Shown here: piece by piece, positions 1-10,395 of the stretch
Layout of the letters: the number at the start of each line of letters is the position of its first letter
Numbering within the stretch: position 1 is the first letter of the stretch
Assembly (NCBI GenBank): GCA_028455995.1
Contig: JABELC010000003.1
Span: 1,922,001-1,986,000 of the forward strand
Reading direction: 5' to 3'
Origin: Scleromitrula shiraiana
Lineage: Eukaryota > Ascomycota > Leotiomycetes > Helotiales > Sclerotiniaceae
DNA: 64,000 nt
Translations under genes and position numbers: made by a program
The notes under the pieces: model-generated
The model's database searches: none
What the model saw: the letters and a program-made list of their open reading frames with translations, nothing else
Told to the model about the DNA's origin: nothing

Positions 1-2
1 TC

Positions 3-830
3 AGCTTTGCAGTCCGAGATATGTCAGAAGAAGAGATCGAAAAATGTATGGATCCCAATTCCATCGAAGCTCTGGATTTTCTTCGTCTCTCATACAAACC
101 TCCTGCTCCCCTCGAAGCCATCCTCACACCAATCATCCTATATAAATACGACCAACTATTCAAACTCTTGCTACGTACTCTCCGCATGCTTTACGTTATA
201 TCAGCACTATTTCGTGATGCTACAGATCGTACATCATACTGGCAAGGTATCGATCCATCTGCACAAAAATTCCGCATCGAATCTCGCCACTTTATCTCTT
301 CTGTTTGTGGATATTTCTTTGACACAGGTATTGAATCAACATGGTGTATATTCGAACGCAAGCTCGATGAAATTGATCAATATCTCAATGATGACAATGC
401 ATCTCTAGGTGAGAATGAAGGATTAGATAAACTTCGTGAATATCATGAACGTGTTCTTGATCGAATGATGTTTTCACTTTTATTGAGAAAACGTCAAAAA
501 CCAGTTATGAAACTTCTAGAGGAGATATTTACACTTGTCTTACAATTCTCAGAACAGTCGAGGGAAAGGGCATTGGGTATTAAGAGGAAAGTTGGTCAAG
601 ATGATGTGGTTAGAGATATGTATTCCAAGTTTAAGAAGAAAGTTGGGGTCTTTATCACGGTCTGTAGGGGCTTAAGTGAGAAGAAGGGATATGGTGAGAA
701 GGGTGCAGATGGTAAGATGGGGAATGGTGATTTATTTGATGGGACTGATTTGGTGGAGGAAAATACCATTGGGCAGTTAGTATTGAGGTTGGAGATGTCC
801 GGGTACTATTTAAAGGGTATGGGTCTTTAG
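3..830 (+). CDS. Gamma-tubulin complex component, C-terminal part (Spc97/Spc98 family, GCP5/6-like)
   Basis: The reading frame is open from the window edge, so this is the 3' end of a longer gene. The first in-frame ATG, at 21, is internal and not the true start. The visible ~275 residues match the C-terminal gamma-tubulin-binding domain of the GCP family: a segment reading ALDFLRLSYKPPAPLEAIL, then ILYKYDQLFKLLLRTLRMLY, then helical repeats ending near LRLEMSGYY. GCP proteins build the gamma-tubulin ring at spindle pole bodies and nucleate microtubules. The wording of the core suggests the GCP5/GCP6 branch (Alp16/Mod21 type) rather than GCP2/3, but that is inferred from memory of family patterns. 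The stop codon is at 828-830, and no intron is needed in this part. Confidence 0.78.
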   Translation, partial: SFAVRDMSEEEIEKCMDPNSIEALDFLRLSYKPPAPLEAILTPIILYKYDQLFKLLLRTLRMLYVISALFRDATDRTSYWQGIDPSAQKFRIESRHFISSVCGYFFDTGIESTWCIFERKLDEIDQYLNDDNASLGENEGLDKLREYHERVLDRMMFSLLLRKRQKPVMKLLEEIFTLVLQFSEQSRERALGIKRKVGQDDVVRDMYSKFKKKVGVFITVCRGLSEKKGYGEKGADGKMGNGDLFDGTDLVEENTIGQLVLRLEMSGYYLKGMGL

Positions 831-1642
831 ATTCGTAGTTTTATTAACAGTTCATGAATTTAAGAAGCAATTCATACAAATAATTGTGTTTCAACAACGA
901 GTCACTTCATTTTCTAATGTTTGTTCAAAAAGTAAACATATAAACGTTTTAGGCGACTTTTGTTTTGAATGTCTATATACAATATACATGTTCAAATGCT
1001 TTCAACTTATCTTTATTTTGAATACCTATATACAATATAAGTATTGAAATATTTCCTATTCATCTTTGTTTTGAATGTCTATATTCAACATGGACATTAG
1101 AAATCTTAATATCGAAGATATAAATTTGGTTGTATATGAACTGAACGGAGATTCAAAATTTAAACAGCTCGGAAAGAAACTTATGCTATTATTGTTGCGT
1201 TGCTCCATATACCTAGGTAGTTTTAGACGAATTACCCCTGTCCAGAAAACAACAAAAATCCAAATTATCACTCGAAGAAAGAGAAGACTCGAAACCCAAC
1301 ATCCAGAGACGGTCGTTTCAAACAACAATATGAATCCATATACAGAACTACTTCATTCAAGTTAAGTACAGGTATCCGACCATGGTGTTGTTGCAGGTGG
1401 GTATGAATGGTGTGGATTGGTACACGGTGCACGCAGTTATCCGCATACAGAAAAGAAAGAATCCAGTTGGGGTAATTGTAGTTTTATTGTTGAAGTTGTT
1501 GATCTAAAACTAGTACATTATCCGAAATATTACCATATTTGCTTGTGAGTAGTATTTTCACCACGGCTCTAGAAGAGAGAAGGAGAATAGTAGAAGGAGA
1601 AAAAACAAAAGTATAGAAATCTTCCAAAAAGATGTTTCATGC
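831..1642. other. Intergenic spacer after the GCP gene
   Basis: No gene is supported here. The stretch contains a three-copy degenerate direct repeat (separate entry). A 96-residue open frame begins inside that repeat and has no family resemblance, so I did not call it. Confidence 0.5.
956..1115. repeat. Three degenerate tandem copies of a ~54-base AT-rich unit
   Basis: Each unit starts with a CTTTGTTTTGAATGTCTATA-like string, at about 957, 1011 and 1064, followed by TACAATATA or TTCAACATG and then a TTCAAAT/TTGAAAT-like string. Spacing is 53-54 bases. Copies differ at many positions, so this is an old tandem duplication, not a young minisatellite. Confidence 0.65.
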
Positions 1643-1668
1643 GTCACCAGCAGGATTTGAACCTGCGC
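1643..1668 (-). pseudogene. tRNA 3'-end fragment (T arm and acceptor strand, serine type)
   Basis: On the minus strand the bases read as a T arm (GCAGG stem, TTCAAAT loop, CCTGC) followed by TGGTGAC and the trailer GCATGAAACATC plus a T run. This closely matches the end of the intact tRNA-Ser at 3257-3348, which reads GCAGG TTCGAGT CCTGC TGGCGAC GCA. The two differ mainly by C/T and G/A transitions. No matching 5' acceptor strand, D arm or anticodon arm lies upstream, so it is a fragment and not a working tRNA. Confidence 0.7.
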
Positions 1669-1680
1669 CCACGAATGGGG

Positions 1681-3256
1681 GGTGGGATATTTGACCGGGG
1701 TAGCGGAAGAAAATATTTGAGACAAGAGAGGAGGGGAAAATGCCCTAATAGTGGTGGTGGATAGAAGCTGAGAACTACACATGGGGCTATGGAGGAGGAT
1801 AAAGACTGCCATGGAGGGGTGTTGGGCCAGCAGGTTGGCGGTGGCCGCCCCCGTTTTCTTCCTCCTCTGGTGAATTTACAACCATTGATTAGATAAGTTG
1901 ATAAGGCATAATCCAATCTTTCGTTCCTATCCTCTCTCCCAAGTCGTCTTGGAGGCAGGACGAGAGGATGAATCAGTGATTCGAAAAGAGGATTCGCCAC
2001 CACGATGGATGAGTGACTCGAGGAGAGAATTCGTCGCCGCTCGAGTCGCCATGGCGACGAAATTGGAAGAAATTATAGATTTCTCTGCGTCATAGAGACG
2101 GTGGCAACCTTCTTGTCCATGAAATTTCCATCGCCACATGATTTGAAGCTTTGATTTGTGGAAGCTGTAATCGGCTCGGCAGTTCTTTCATTTTTGTGTT
2201 TACGGAAGAGGGTTGTGTGGTTTAGTAGAATACCCAGACGCCTTTTCATTACCGCATACCAAGTCCAATCCACTCCAACCCAAATGCCATGCTTCTCATT
2301 TCGAAGTGAACAAATGCCGGTGTTTATTTCGGTTCTGTGACGGCTCAGGACTTGAGATTTTGACCCGAGTATGCTGGAAGATCGATTTAGTTAAAAACGT
2401 AAGCAATTCGGGTGCTGTATCATACCATTCCGCATTTTAAAACTCACCAATAAATTCCACACCATCAGAATGTGTTCTCATTCAAATTCCCAGAGCGGCA
2501 AAGTCTAGACTTCGCTTACCTTGGATTTCATCTCTTTTCTTCCCTTGCCTACCCACAACTTAGAAATACGCATGTTGAGCTCAATCCACACCACTCGGCA
2601 TGTGTCCAGCTTTGAGAGTGATGACCGTTGCTAGAGTTATCATCGAAAGAGCCAAACCCAAAGCTTTGTTGCATAGGGATGGGGAAGTTAAATTGTGCTC
2701 CGGAGTCGAATAAGTTATTGTTAGGATGATGTGGTGTCATGCCATCGGCACCAAGATTCTTCCTTCCTAGGAGCAAAGAACAAAGGAAATGACATCCTGT
2801 TAAGCGGTCATTTTAAAAACAAATATTTAGGGAGGAAAAAGAAGAGAGAAATATATAGAAAAAGAGAAGCTGTTGTTGTTGTTGTTGTTGTAAAATGTTC
2901 TCAACGGGAAGGATGTAGCAAAATACTATGCTGTAGAAGGATCGATAGCGTGGGTTGCGCTTGTATAAATTTGTTCCGTAAAACCTTGTTATTATATTGT
3001 TGTAGATGTTTCAGAGAATAGATATAAAGGTAGAACAATGAATGAAATATTGAAGAATCAAAAGATATGATAGATATAAAAATCTTAGATGGAAGATGGA
3101 TATTTATTTGGGTCTACTGGCCTGGACATGAAAAGAAGAAAGGTTATGACCTTAGGCCAATATTTCATTAACATTTACCCAACCCCGCCACGCTAAATGA
3201 GAAAAAAGTGACATGATCATAGAAAATATACTCAAAAAAAATACAAAAACATTTGC
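1681..3256. other. Intergenic tract with no supported gene
   Basis: Contains a (GTT)n microsatellite at about 2872-2891, a 14-base palindrome (GTCGCCATGGCGAC) near 2046, and a stretch on the minus strand around 2590-2760 that translates to an Asn/Gln-rich peptide (see findings). Short open frames here are otherwise featureless. Confidence 0.45.
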
Positions 3257-3348
3257 GTCGCCAGCAGGACTCGAACCTGCGCCTCAAGAAGAGAACAGAT
3301 ACCCGAAGTTATTCAAGTCTGTCGCGTTAACCACTCCGCCATAGCGAC
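3257..3348 (-). tRNA. tRNA-Ser (anticodon UGA) with an 11-base intron
   Basis: On the minus strand the cloverleaf is complete. The acceptor GTCGCTA pairs with TGGCGAC (one T-G pair), the D arm is GCG/CGC, and the anticodon stem ACAGA/TCTGT encloses the loop CTTGAA. The long variable arm is typical of class II tRNAs, and the T arm is GCAGG-TTCGAGT-CCTGC. The anticodon TGA lies at complement 3313-3315. An intron of about 11 bases (complement 3301-3311) sits one base 3' of the anticodon, the standard eukaryotic position. The trailer runs into T-rich sequence, as expected for RNA polymerase III termination. Confidence 0.95.
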
Positions 3349-5700
3349 TATTTGTTGACAAAAATCTTACAATTTGAGAAGATACCTTAACAACTTCATC
3401 TCGCTTAAAAGACCCTTCAAGTTCTTCCATCAAATGTCATATCGACGTTGATAAAATCTTCAAATATGCATTAAAATTTTTGAGATATCATGATCTTTAA
3501 TAATTGAAAATGATAAAAATATTAGAATTCATTGAATTTTTGAAAGAATGTTTTAATATTAAATATAATATAATATACTACTAGTACTACTACTACTACT
3601 AGTAGTAGCATCAGCGAAAAAATTCTTTAGTCAAACAGACAAGGATCAATCGCACAGACCAACTACGTCAATGGTTGTCAACTTTTGACGATATTTTTAA
3701 TTGTAAATTTATAAATTAATAAATTCCTTTAAATAATAGTATTTATCATCTATTATATAAAATTAACGAAGTGATTTTTATTTACTAGTATTTATTTTTC
3801 ACATTTTTTATTTTTATATTTTTTATATTTATTATGTTAAGAGTATAACAAACCGTCTGTTACGCCAGTGTGGGCCATCCAGTATGTACTTGGTTGTATC
3901 TTCTAGCTACGAGTAGATCAACTTTACAACATAAGTTATATGTTTCCAGTAAGACTCTCTCAGATATATGAAAACTTATATTAAGTCTGAAGTTGACTTC
4001 GGGCGCGCAGGTTCGAATCCTGCTGTTGTCGATTTCTTTTTTGTCTTTTTCTTCACTTCTCCTCAAGGCGTTTTATGTTGCACATTATTTGAAGATATTC
4101 TTTTTGTTGTTGTGAGATTGAGGTGTGAACGGAGCGGATGCGAGCTAGCGGGAGTTGCTTGTTCAGTAGTAGGTCCTTGCACCTATACACAGAATTATCA
4201 AATCGACCTAATCGAAATCGACGAGTATCAACGTTTCTGAAATCTAATAATGATAAGTTGGGGTTAGATTATTGTTTAAGATTCATTGAAGAATTTAATA
4301 AGCTGGATGTCAGAATATCTATGAATCAGCTGTTAATTAATATAGGGGAATTACTGACATATTTCGTAGATAATTTTTCAAAGTTATATTCTAGAAATTA
4401 GCTTTAGGGTCTGGTTCACAACACAAGATTGAGAACCTAGTCAGGTCTAGATGGTGCATCAACTTCCTCCGGCTGAAGATCCATTTCTTCTCTCACTATG
4501 TATTGCAATTGCAAGATAAGGTTTATAAATGCACAATATAAAAGTCTTTTTCGTTAAGCAAATAGTTGAATGTACGAGTATCTGGTCGTGATTTGAATAA
4601 TAATAAATCACGAGTTCCCGAGCATGGAACATCGATTTGAAGCCTATTTCAATATATATCTTTATGATTGTCAAATACCGCGAGTTTTAAAAATTATTGC
4701 TATCTTTAAGATCCTAATTTGTTCTGAGTATTGATGAGGTAGTTCCTCAAAGACACCAGCCTGCAAACGCTGAAAAATTTGAATTCATTTGTCTTCCGGT
4801 GGATCTTGCGATCGCAAGAAGTATTACATCTCTACATTACACCAGTACTGAAAGAATATACTTCATCGACTTTTTAGTCGGAAAACCCCTACTCTAGCAT
4901 GCCCAAGCCCAATCAGCCATCTTCTCTTATCTCCAAATTATATTGCATCAATATATTCAGTATTATCTTCGACATCTACCCAGGGAGGATCAAGTTGAGC
5001 AAGCCGTATGATAGTATGACGACAACCACCAAATGCAAGGGCCAGCGAATCCACAACAGCATACACTCAATGATTAAATTTATCATCGGGATTAAACCAC
5101 TCTTCCTTCTTCTATCTTGTATATTGATATAGCTTGCCACACATGCTCTTTGCCATGGTAATAATGCAAGGGAGAAAATCTACTACAGGAAGAACGATAT
5201 ATCGGGCGAAGAGTTTAAGACTTACGTTTTAAAGTGCGATTCTCTCAGATCACCGACACATCTACCAACTTCTTCGACTCTCATTTAAGGCACACCTCGA
5301 GACACAAATTTTACATACTGTATCCCCAAAGTAAACACCATTTAAACCAACATTTTAGAGTCTTGCAGCACAGGATATATGGTCAAAAGTAACACATCAA
5401 AGCTGTAGATCTGGGATATCACTACAATAACCCTTTATCAACTGACATACATGAATCAAAAACAACAGGACATATAAAGTGAAATCACAATGTAAGCACT
5501 TTTGATACTACCAAAAGTCGAAGTTTGGTGTTGTACCAATCGAAGACTTCCTAAACGGATAGCCAAGAAAATATGTATATTGTAGATTTTTATGACGCTG
5601 ACGTTTCCGTCGAAGACTGAGACCGATCACATGTAAATCGGATTCATTCGATAAGCACTGGCAAGCATATTGTGCACGACTCCATAACAAAGGTGGTGGA
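3349..5700. other. AT-rich gene-free tract
   Basis: Bases 3480-3850 are strikingly AT-rich, with long runs of T and TATT. A TAC/TAG microsatellite with a palindromic switch (ACTAGTACTACTACTACTACTAGTAG) lies at about 3578-3608. A tRNA 3'-end fragment lies at 4003-4030. No open frame from here to 5700 resembles a known protein. Confidence 0.45.
4003..4030 (+). pseudogene. tRNA 3'-end fragment (serine/leucine type)
   Basis: The plus strand reads GCGCGCAGGTTCGAATCCTGC then TGTTGTC, followed by T-rich sequence: a T arm, 3' acceptor strand and terminator. The preceding CTTCGGGCGC resembles a long variable arm. I found no D arm, no RNA polymerase III A box and no matching GACAACA acceptor start upstream, so it is not a complete gene. 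Confidence 0.55.
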
Positions 5701-5759
5701 TGTGATTGTGATTGAGGTCAAATGATTCCTTCGATATCAAAAAATACATTTCCGGATGA

Positions 5760-6096
5760 CCGAGGATATGCGTAGAAACCCCCTTTTTTGAAGGAGGTGA
5801 GGTGATATATAAACTGACTGGTAAGAATGTATTCGTAGGTAACGTTGACGGATAATTGCAAGAAATTTTCGTTTGTCATTCTATAGTGTTATGCAAGAAC
5901 TGATACAGATTTCGGTGATTGATCCATTTCATTATTCCATAACTCATTATTCAGACCGAGGAACTTTCAATCCTTGAATCCATCCTTTCAAGTTCATGTC
6001 ATGGTTGTTGTTGTGGGGATTTTGAGCGGGAGTACGAGTAGCAGCGGATGTGGGGGGGATGTCCGAGCTTCTTCACCAATACATGTTATGCCGAGG
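5760..6096 (+). promoter_or_regulatory. Three CCGAGG sites upstream of carnitine acetyltransferase
   Basis: CCGAGG occurs at 5760-5765, 5956-5961 and 6091-6096, all on the same strand, 210-546 bases before the ATG at 6306. CCGAGG/CCTCGG is the reported core recognised by FarA/FarB-type Zn2Cys6 regulators of fatty-acid use in Aspergillus. The gene downstream is a known kind of FarA target. Binding in this organism is inferred. Confidence 0.6.
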
Positions 6097-6305
6097 TAAC
6101 TCGCTTCAAGTTTCATTGATCCCGAGAATTCGTTCAAACTTGTAACTTTATTAAGGAAATTAGCAACCAACCATACTTGGATCTATATTAATAAGACTAA
6201 AAGAATCGATCTATAATTTACCCCATTCCCTGCTACTTTTACTTCTTGAAACTTTGAAATAGAATAGAAACCCCTTCTTCAACTTGTTCAAAGAAAGTCG
6301 TTGGA

Positions 6306-8447
6306 ATGTTGAAGGTGTTTGCAAAGGGTCGTACTCAGTCTTCGGTGCTTAGGAATAGCTTCAAGTCAACAAGGGTTTCAAGAGTATGTTTATCTGATAG
6401 TCTGTTAAGGGATGGAAGCTTATAGTTATTGGCAGAATCTAGGAATGGCGCCAGCAAATACCAGGAGCAACAGCTCTTTGCCAACAGGTAAATACGTCCC
6501 TCAGAGTGACCCCTCACTAAAAGGAACAAAGCTGACGAGATTGGTGTGCAGGCTATAGGGAAGATTCATCAAAAGGTTCTATGCTACGATTTGAGGAATC
6601 ACTGCCAAAACTACCAGTTCCAACATTAGAAGAAACAGCAGCTCGATACCTAAAATCAGTGCATCCCTTACTCTCCAGCTCCGAGTTGGAATCGACTACA
6701 AAAGCTGTCCAAGAGTTCATAAAACCAGGTGGAATCGGCAACAAGCTTCAGGAAAAGTTGCTTGCTCGTCGAGAGGATCCCAAACACAAGAATTGGTTGT
6801 ATGAATGGTGGAACGATGCAGCATATTTGAGTTATAGGGATCCAGTTGTACCATACGTCAGCTACTTCTACTCTCATCGCGATGATAGAAGGCGGCGGGA
6901 TCCTTCCAAGCGTGCTGCTGCAATCAGTACAGCAGTTTTGGAATTTAAGAAACAAGTTGATGAGGGAACTCTGGAACCAGAATATATGAAGAAACTGCCC
7001 ATCTCTATGGAAAGTTATCAATGGATGTTTAATGCCAGTCGAGTTCCTGCAAAGCCTGCCGATCACCCAATCAAATACCCCGCGGCTGAGAACAAACATA
7101 TCTTGGTTATTCGAAAGAACCAGTTTTTCAAGGTTCTACATGAAGTTGATGGGCAACAATTGAATACATCTGAGTTGGAACAACAATTCAAGCGTGTATA
7201 CCAAAAGGCTGAAAAGGTTCCAGCTGTTGGAATTCTCACTAGTGAGAATCGCGACATCTGGACAGATGCAAGAGAAGTTCTTCTAAAGGCAAACCCATCG
7301 AATGCCAAGATTCTAAGAGATATTGAATCTGCCTCATTCGTTGTCTGCTTGGATGATGCTTCCCCTGTCACTTTGGAGGAGCGTGCTCATCAATACTGGC
7401 ACGGTGATGGTGCCAACCGCTGGTTTGACAAGCCCCTCCAATTTATCATCAACGATAACGGTACCTCCGGTTTCATGGGTGAGCACTCCATGATGGATGG
7501 AACACCTACTCACCGTCTCAATGACTACGTCAATGAGGTTATCTTCAACAATAAACTCGACTTCTCAAACCCTTCGATCCGCTCCAACCTCCCCGAGCCC
7601 ACCCCCATAAAATTTCACATCTCAAAGGAAGTTCAATCAGAAATTGAGCGTGCCACCAAAGATTTCACCGAGGTCATTGCCGCCCATGAACTCCGTGTTC
7701 AGGCGTATCAAGGTTACGGCAAAGGTCTCATCAAGAAATTCAAATGCTCCCCAGACGCCTACGTCCAAATGATCATCCAACTCGCCTATTTCAAAATGTA
7801 CGGTAAAAGCCGACCAACCTATGAATCAGCCGCAACACGACGTTTCCAACAGGGACGAACCGAGACCTGTCGCTCCGTATCCGATGACTCTGTAGCATTC
7901 TGCAATGCGATATCTGACCCCTCGATCGAACCATCGGAGACCGTATCTCTATTCCGCAAAGCGATTAATGCTCACGTGGAGTATATTACCGCAGCATCGG
8001 ATGGAAAGGGTGTAGATCGTCATTTGTTCGGGTTGAAGAAGTTGTTGGCAGATGGAGAGGAGGTTCCGGCTATTTATAAGGATCCTGCTTTCTCCTATAG
8101 CAGCAAGTGGTTTATCTCCAGTAGTCAGTTGAGCTCGGAATACTTTAATGGATATGGCTGGAGTCAGGTTGTTGATGATGGGTGGGGTATTGCTTATATG
8201 ATTAATGAGAATAGGTATGTTTATTTACGGGGGTTCATTTCCCTTTTGCTTCTTTTGCCCCCCCCATCCCGTTTCCTTTCCCCCTTCTGCTATAGGTACG
8301 CATACTAACGATGCAATCAGTATTCAATTTAATGTCGTTTCTAAAGGTCTAGGCTCGGAGAGAATGAGCTTTTATCTCAACGAGGCGGCAGGTGATATCA
8401 GGGATTTGTTAGTTCCTACTCTGGAGCCTGCGAAGGCTAAGTTGTAG
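6306..8447 (+). CDS. cat2: Carnitine O-acetyltransferase, mitochondrial and peroxisomal
   Basis: Moves acetyl groups between CoA and carnitine so acetyl units can leave peroxisomes and enter mitochondria during growth on fatty acids or acetate. Exons 6306-6383, 6436-6487, 6552-8214 and 8321-8447 join to 639 residues, the family's usual length. The last intron has a CTAAC branch site just before CAG. The choline/carnitine acyltransferase domain fills residues ~60-625, with the catalytic His near residue 355 in GEHSMMDGTP. The first 26 residues are Lys/Arg/Ser-rich and free of acidic residues, like a mitochondrial presequence. The second exon carries an in-frame ATG (6445) that would give a form lacking it. 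The C-terminus is AKL, a PTS1 peroxisome signal. The same AKL plus N-terminal presequence arrangement is described for Aspergillus AcuJ. The Magnaporthe homologue PTH2 is needed for disease. It converges on the uS4m gene. Confidence 0.95.
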
Positions 8448-9010
8448 ATGAAGGATAAGACCAACGCTGGGCTATATAAGATGGGATGGTTAGAAGGAAA
8501 GCTATACATGTAGATGAGGCAAGAAGGCAAAAAAAAAGATATGTGAGTTAGTGGGAGGAGGGAGGAATTTATGTATCTATATGAATGAATGGATGGATGG
8601 ATGGAACGGAGGAAAGCCTTTTAGACCTTTTTATTTCATATTCAATATGTTGGAAGCAAGGATTTAGAATCTAGAAAAAAATAGGTGCCAATTCCCAGAG
8701 AAAATATAGAACTAGACATCGATGAACTAGAGAGAAAGTTTTGATATTTTTTGTTGTCTATAAAATCTAGATTGATTCACATCACAAGATGCATACATAC
8801 ATCATCCATCCATTCATATATCAATGCTTCTAGACATGATATCATATAATACAACCACGTGCACAACCCTATCCACAGCTTCATGCATAATACATATGCT
8901 CATTCCGATCCATTGCATTTGATCCAACGCATTTCTCTTTGCCCCACCTCACTGCAGCATACGCGTATGTACATGTAGCCTCACTTCATCTCATCCCATC
9001 TCATATCCAT
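8448..9010. other. Shared 3' region between convergent genes
   Basis: Holds the 3' ends of the carnitine acetyltransferase and uS4m transcripts. A GGAT/GAAT microsatellite lies at about 8581-8604. No open frame is supported. Confidence 0.5.
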
Positions 9011-10395
9011 CTACCTCCTCCTCAAATACCAATTATGAGCCAACTGCAAAGTCTCCTGGGAAAATGGACTCGGCACTTCCGCCAACCCTGGTCTCGCCAC
9101 CGGATGTCTTAAATAAACCGCCGAACAAATGTTCTGATTAACCTCTAAGTATCTAGGGATAAATGCAAAAGCACTCATATACGGACGAGGTTGCCAGGGA
9201 GTGGCATACGGTTTACTGTCATCTATTGGATTTTCCCTCGCGCGTCTAAGGGCTTCCTGGAGGGCTTTCTCGTCGTCGGATGTTATCTTTCGCTCGTCAT
9301 ATGAGTCTGAATCTAGAGTGTCGAGTTTAGGGGTTAAGGTGAGGCGGGCGGAGAAATCCTTGATTAGGGAGTCGAGATCTCCGAGGGGCTTTTTGGAGAC
9401 TTGGGAGAGCGTGCTACGCACAGAGCGGGTGATGAGTCGGAGTTCTTGCTTGCGTCGGCCTGAGGGGATGTTTTTACCATCCGCAAGGAGAGTCAATGCT
9501 TGTTCACGGATTTCGCGCAGCTTAAGACGGCGTTTGTGGATCTGATCTGACTCTGCTTCTGCGGGGGTGTGGGAGGAAGTCTTGGCTGGAGTGTTTTGTT
9601 CATTTGGAACTTTGGTTTCTTGGCTTGCTTTTTGTTTCGCTAGGTTTCGGTTGTACTTAATGAGTGATCGTCCGGCTAAGATCTGCTCTCTAGATTTGGG
9701 AGCTCCAGTGGCAAATAATACTCGTTCCGGATCGACTTGGAACAAATCTCCTGGGTTCAAAAGATATCCTGGGTATGGCATCTGGGAGTATATATTAGAT
9801 GACTGCTAAAAGGATCACAATCATGCTATGGCATACCTTCTTCCCATTGACCTTCACCTTCCCATGCACTACAAATTGTCTTGCTTGCCTGGCACTGCTT
9901 GCAAATAAGGCCCTGAAAATTGCTGTGTCTAATCGTCTTTCCGCTGGTGCATAAACCATTGACATGTAAGGAATTTGAGCTCTGGATTTTGGATTTGAAG
10001 GTAAATCTGCCCCCGAGCCTCTTCCAGCAGCCAATTCGGAACCATCATTCTCAGCCAGATATTTGTAGTCCATTGGTACCACCGCTCTCATCCTCGCTCT
10101 AAACATTCTTTGCCATTGTTTCTCTCGGATTTGTTCTCCATGGTATGCTCGACTTGCCGACTTAGCTTTCCATTTTTGTTGATAGAATGTGGTGCCCCCC
10201 ACAGTATTCGGCTTAAACCTTGATAGATTGTAGAGATTGTATTTATTCCATGTCTGACGAATTTTCTATGTAGGACAGTATATGTATTAATTTCTAGTTT
10301 CATTATGTGTATAGCATGTAAAGTAGAGAGAAAGTGATCAACTTGGAGAGACTATCACATACCAGCCCTTTCAAGGAATGAAATCTTGGCCTCAT
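9011..10395 (-). CDS. NAM9: Mitochondrial small-subunit ribosomal protein uS4m
   Basis: Component of the mitochondrial 37S ribosome, needed for mitochondrial translation. Exons (complement) 10363-10395, 9837-10265 and 9011-9781 join in phase 0 to 410 residues. The N-terminus reads MRPRFHSLKGL then KIRQTWNKYNLYNLSRFKP, the typical start of fungal Nam9. The S4 RNA-binding domain begins near residue 110 (RRLDTAIFRALFASSARQAR, then QFVVHGKVKVNGKK) and continues across the 55-base second intron into MPYPGYLLNPGDLFQVDPER. The C-terminal ~180 residues are a fungal extension with charged helices, ending in a conserved-looking WQPRPYMSAFAFIPRYLEVN block. The start at 10395 is chosen because the 11-codon first exon is needed to reach the family N-terminus. 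Confidence 0.93.

Noticed and set aside
1075..1365. 96-codon open frame on the plus strand
   Set aside because: It starts inside the 54-base tandem repeat, has no family motif and no convincing start context.
3840..4030. A complete tRNA ending at 4030
   Set aside because: ACAACA near 3928 could pair with TGTTGT, but there is no A box, D arm or anticodon arm between them.
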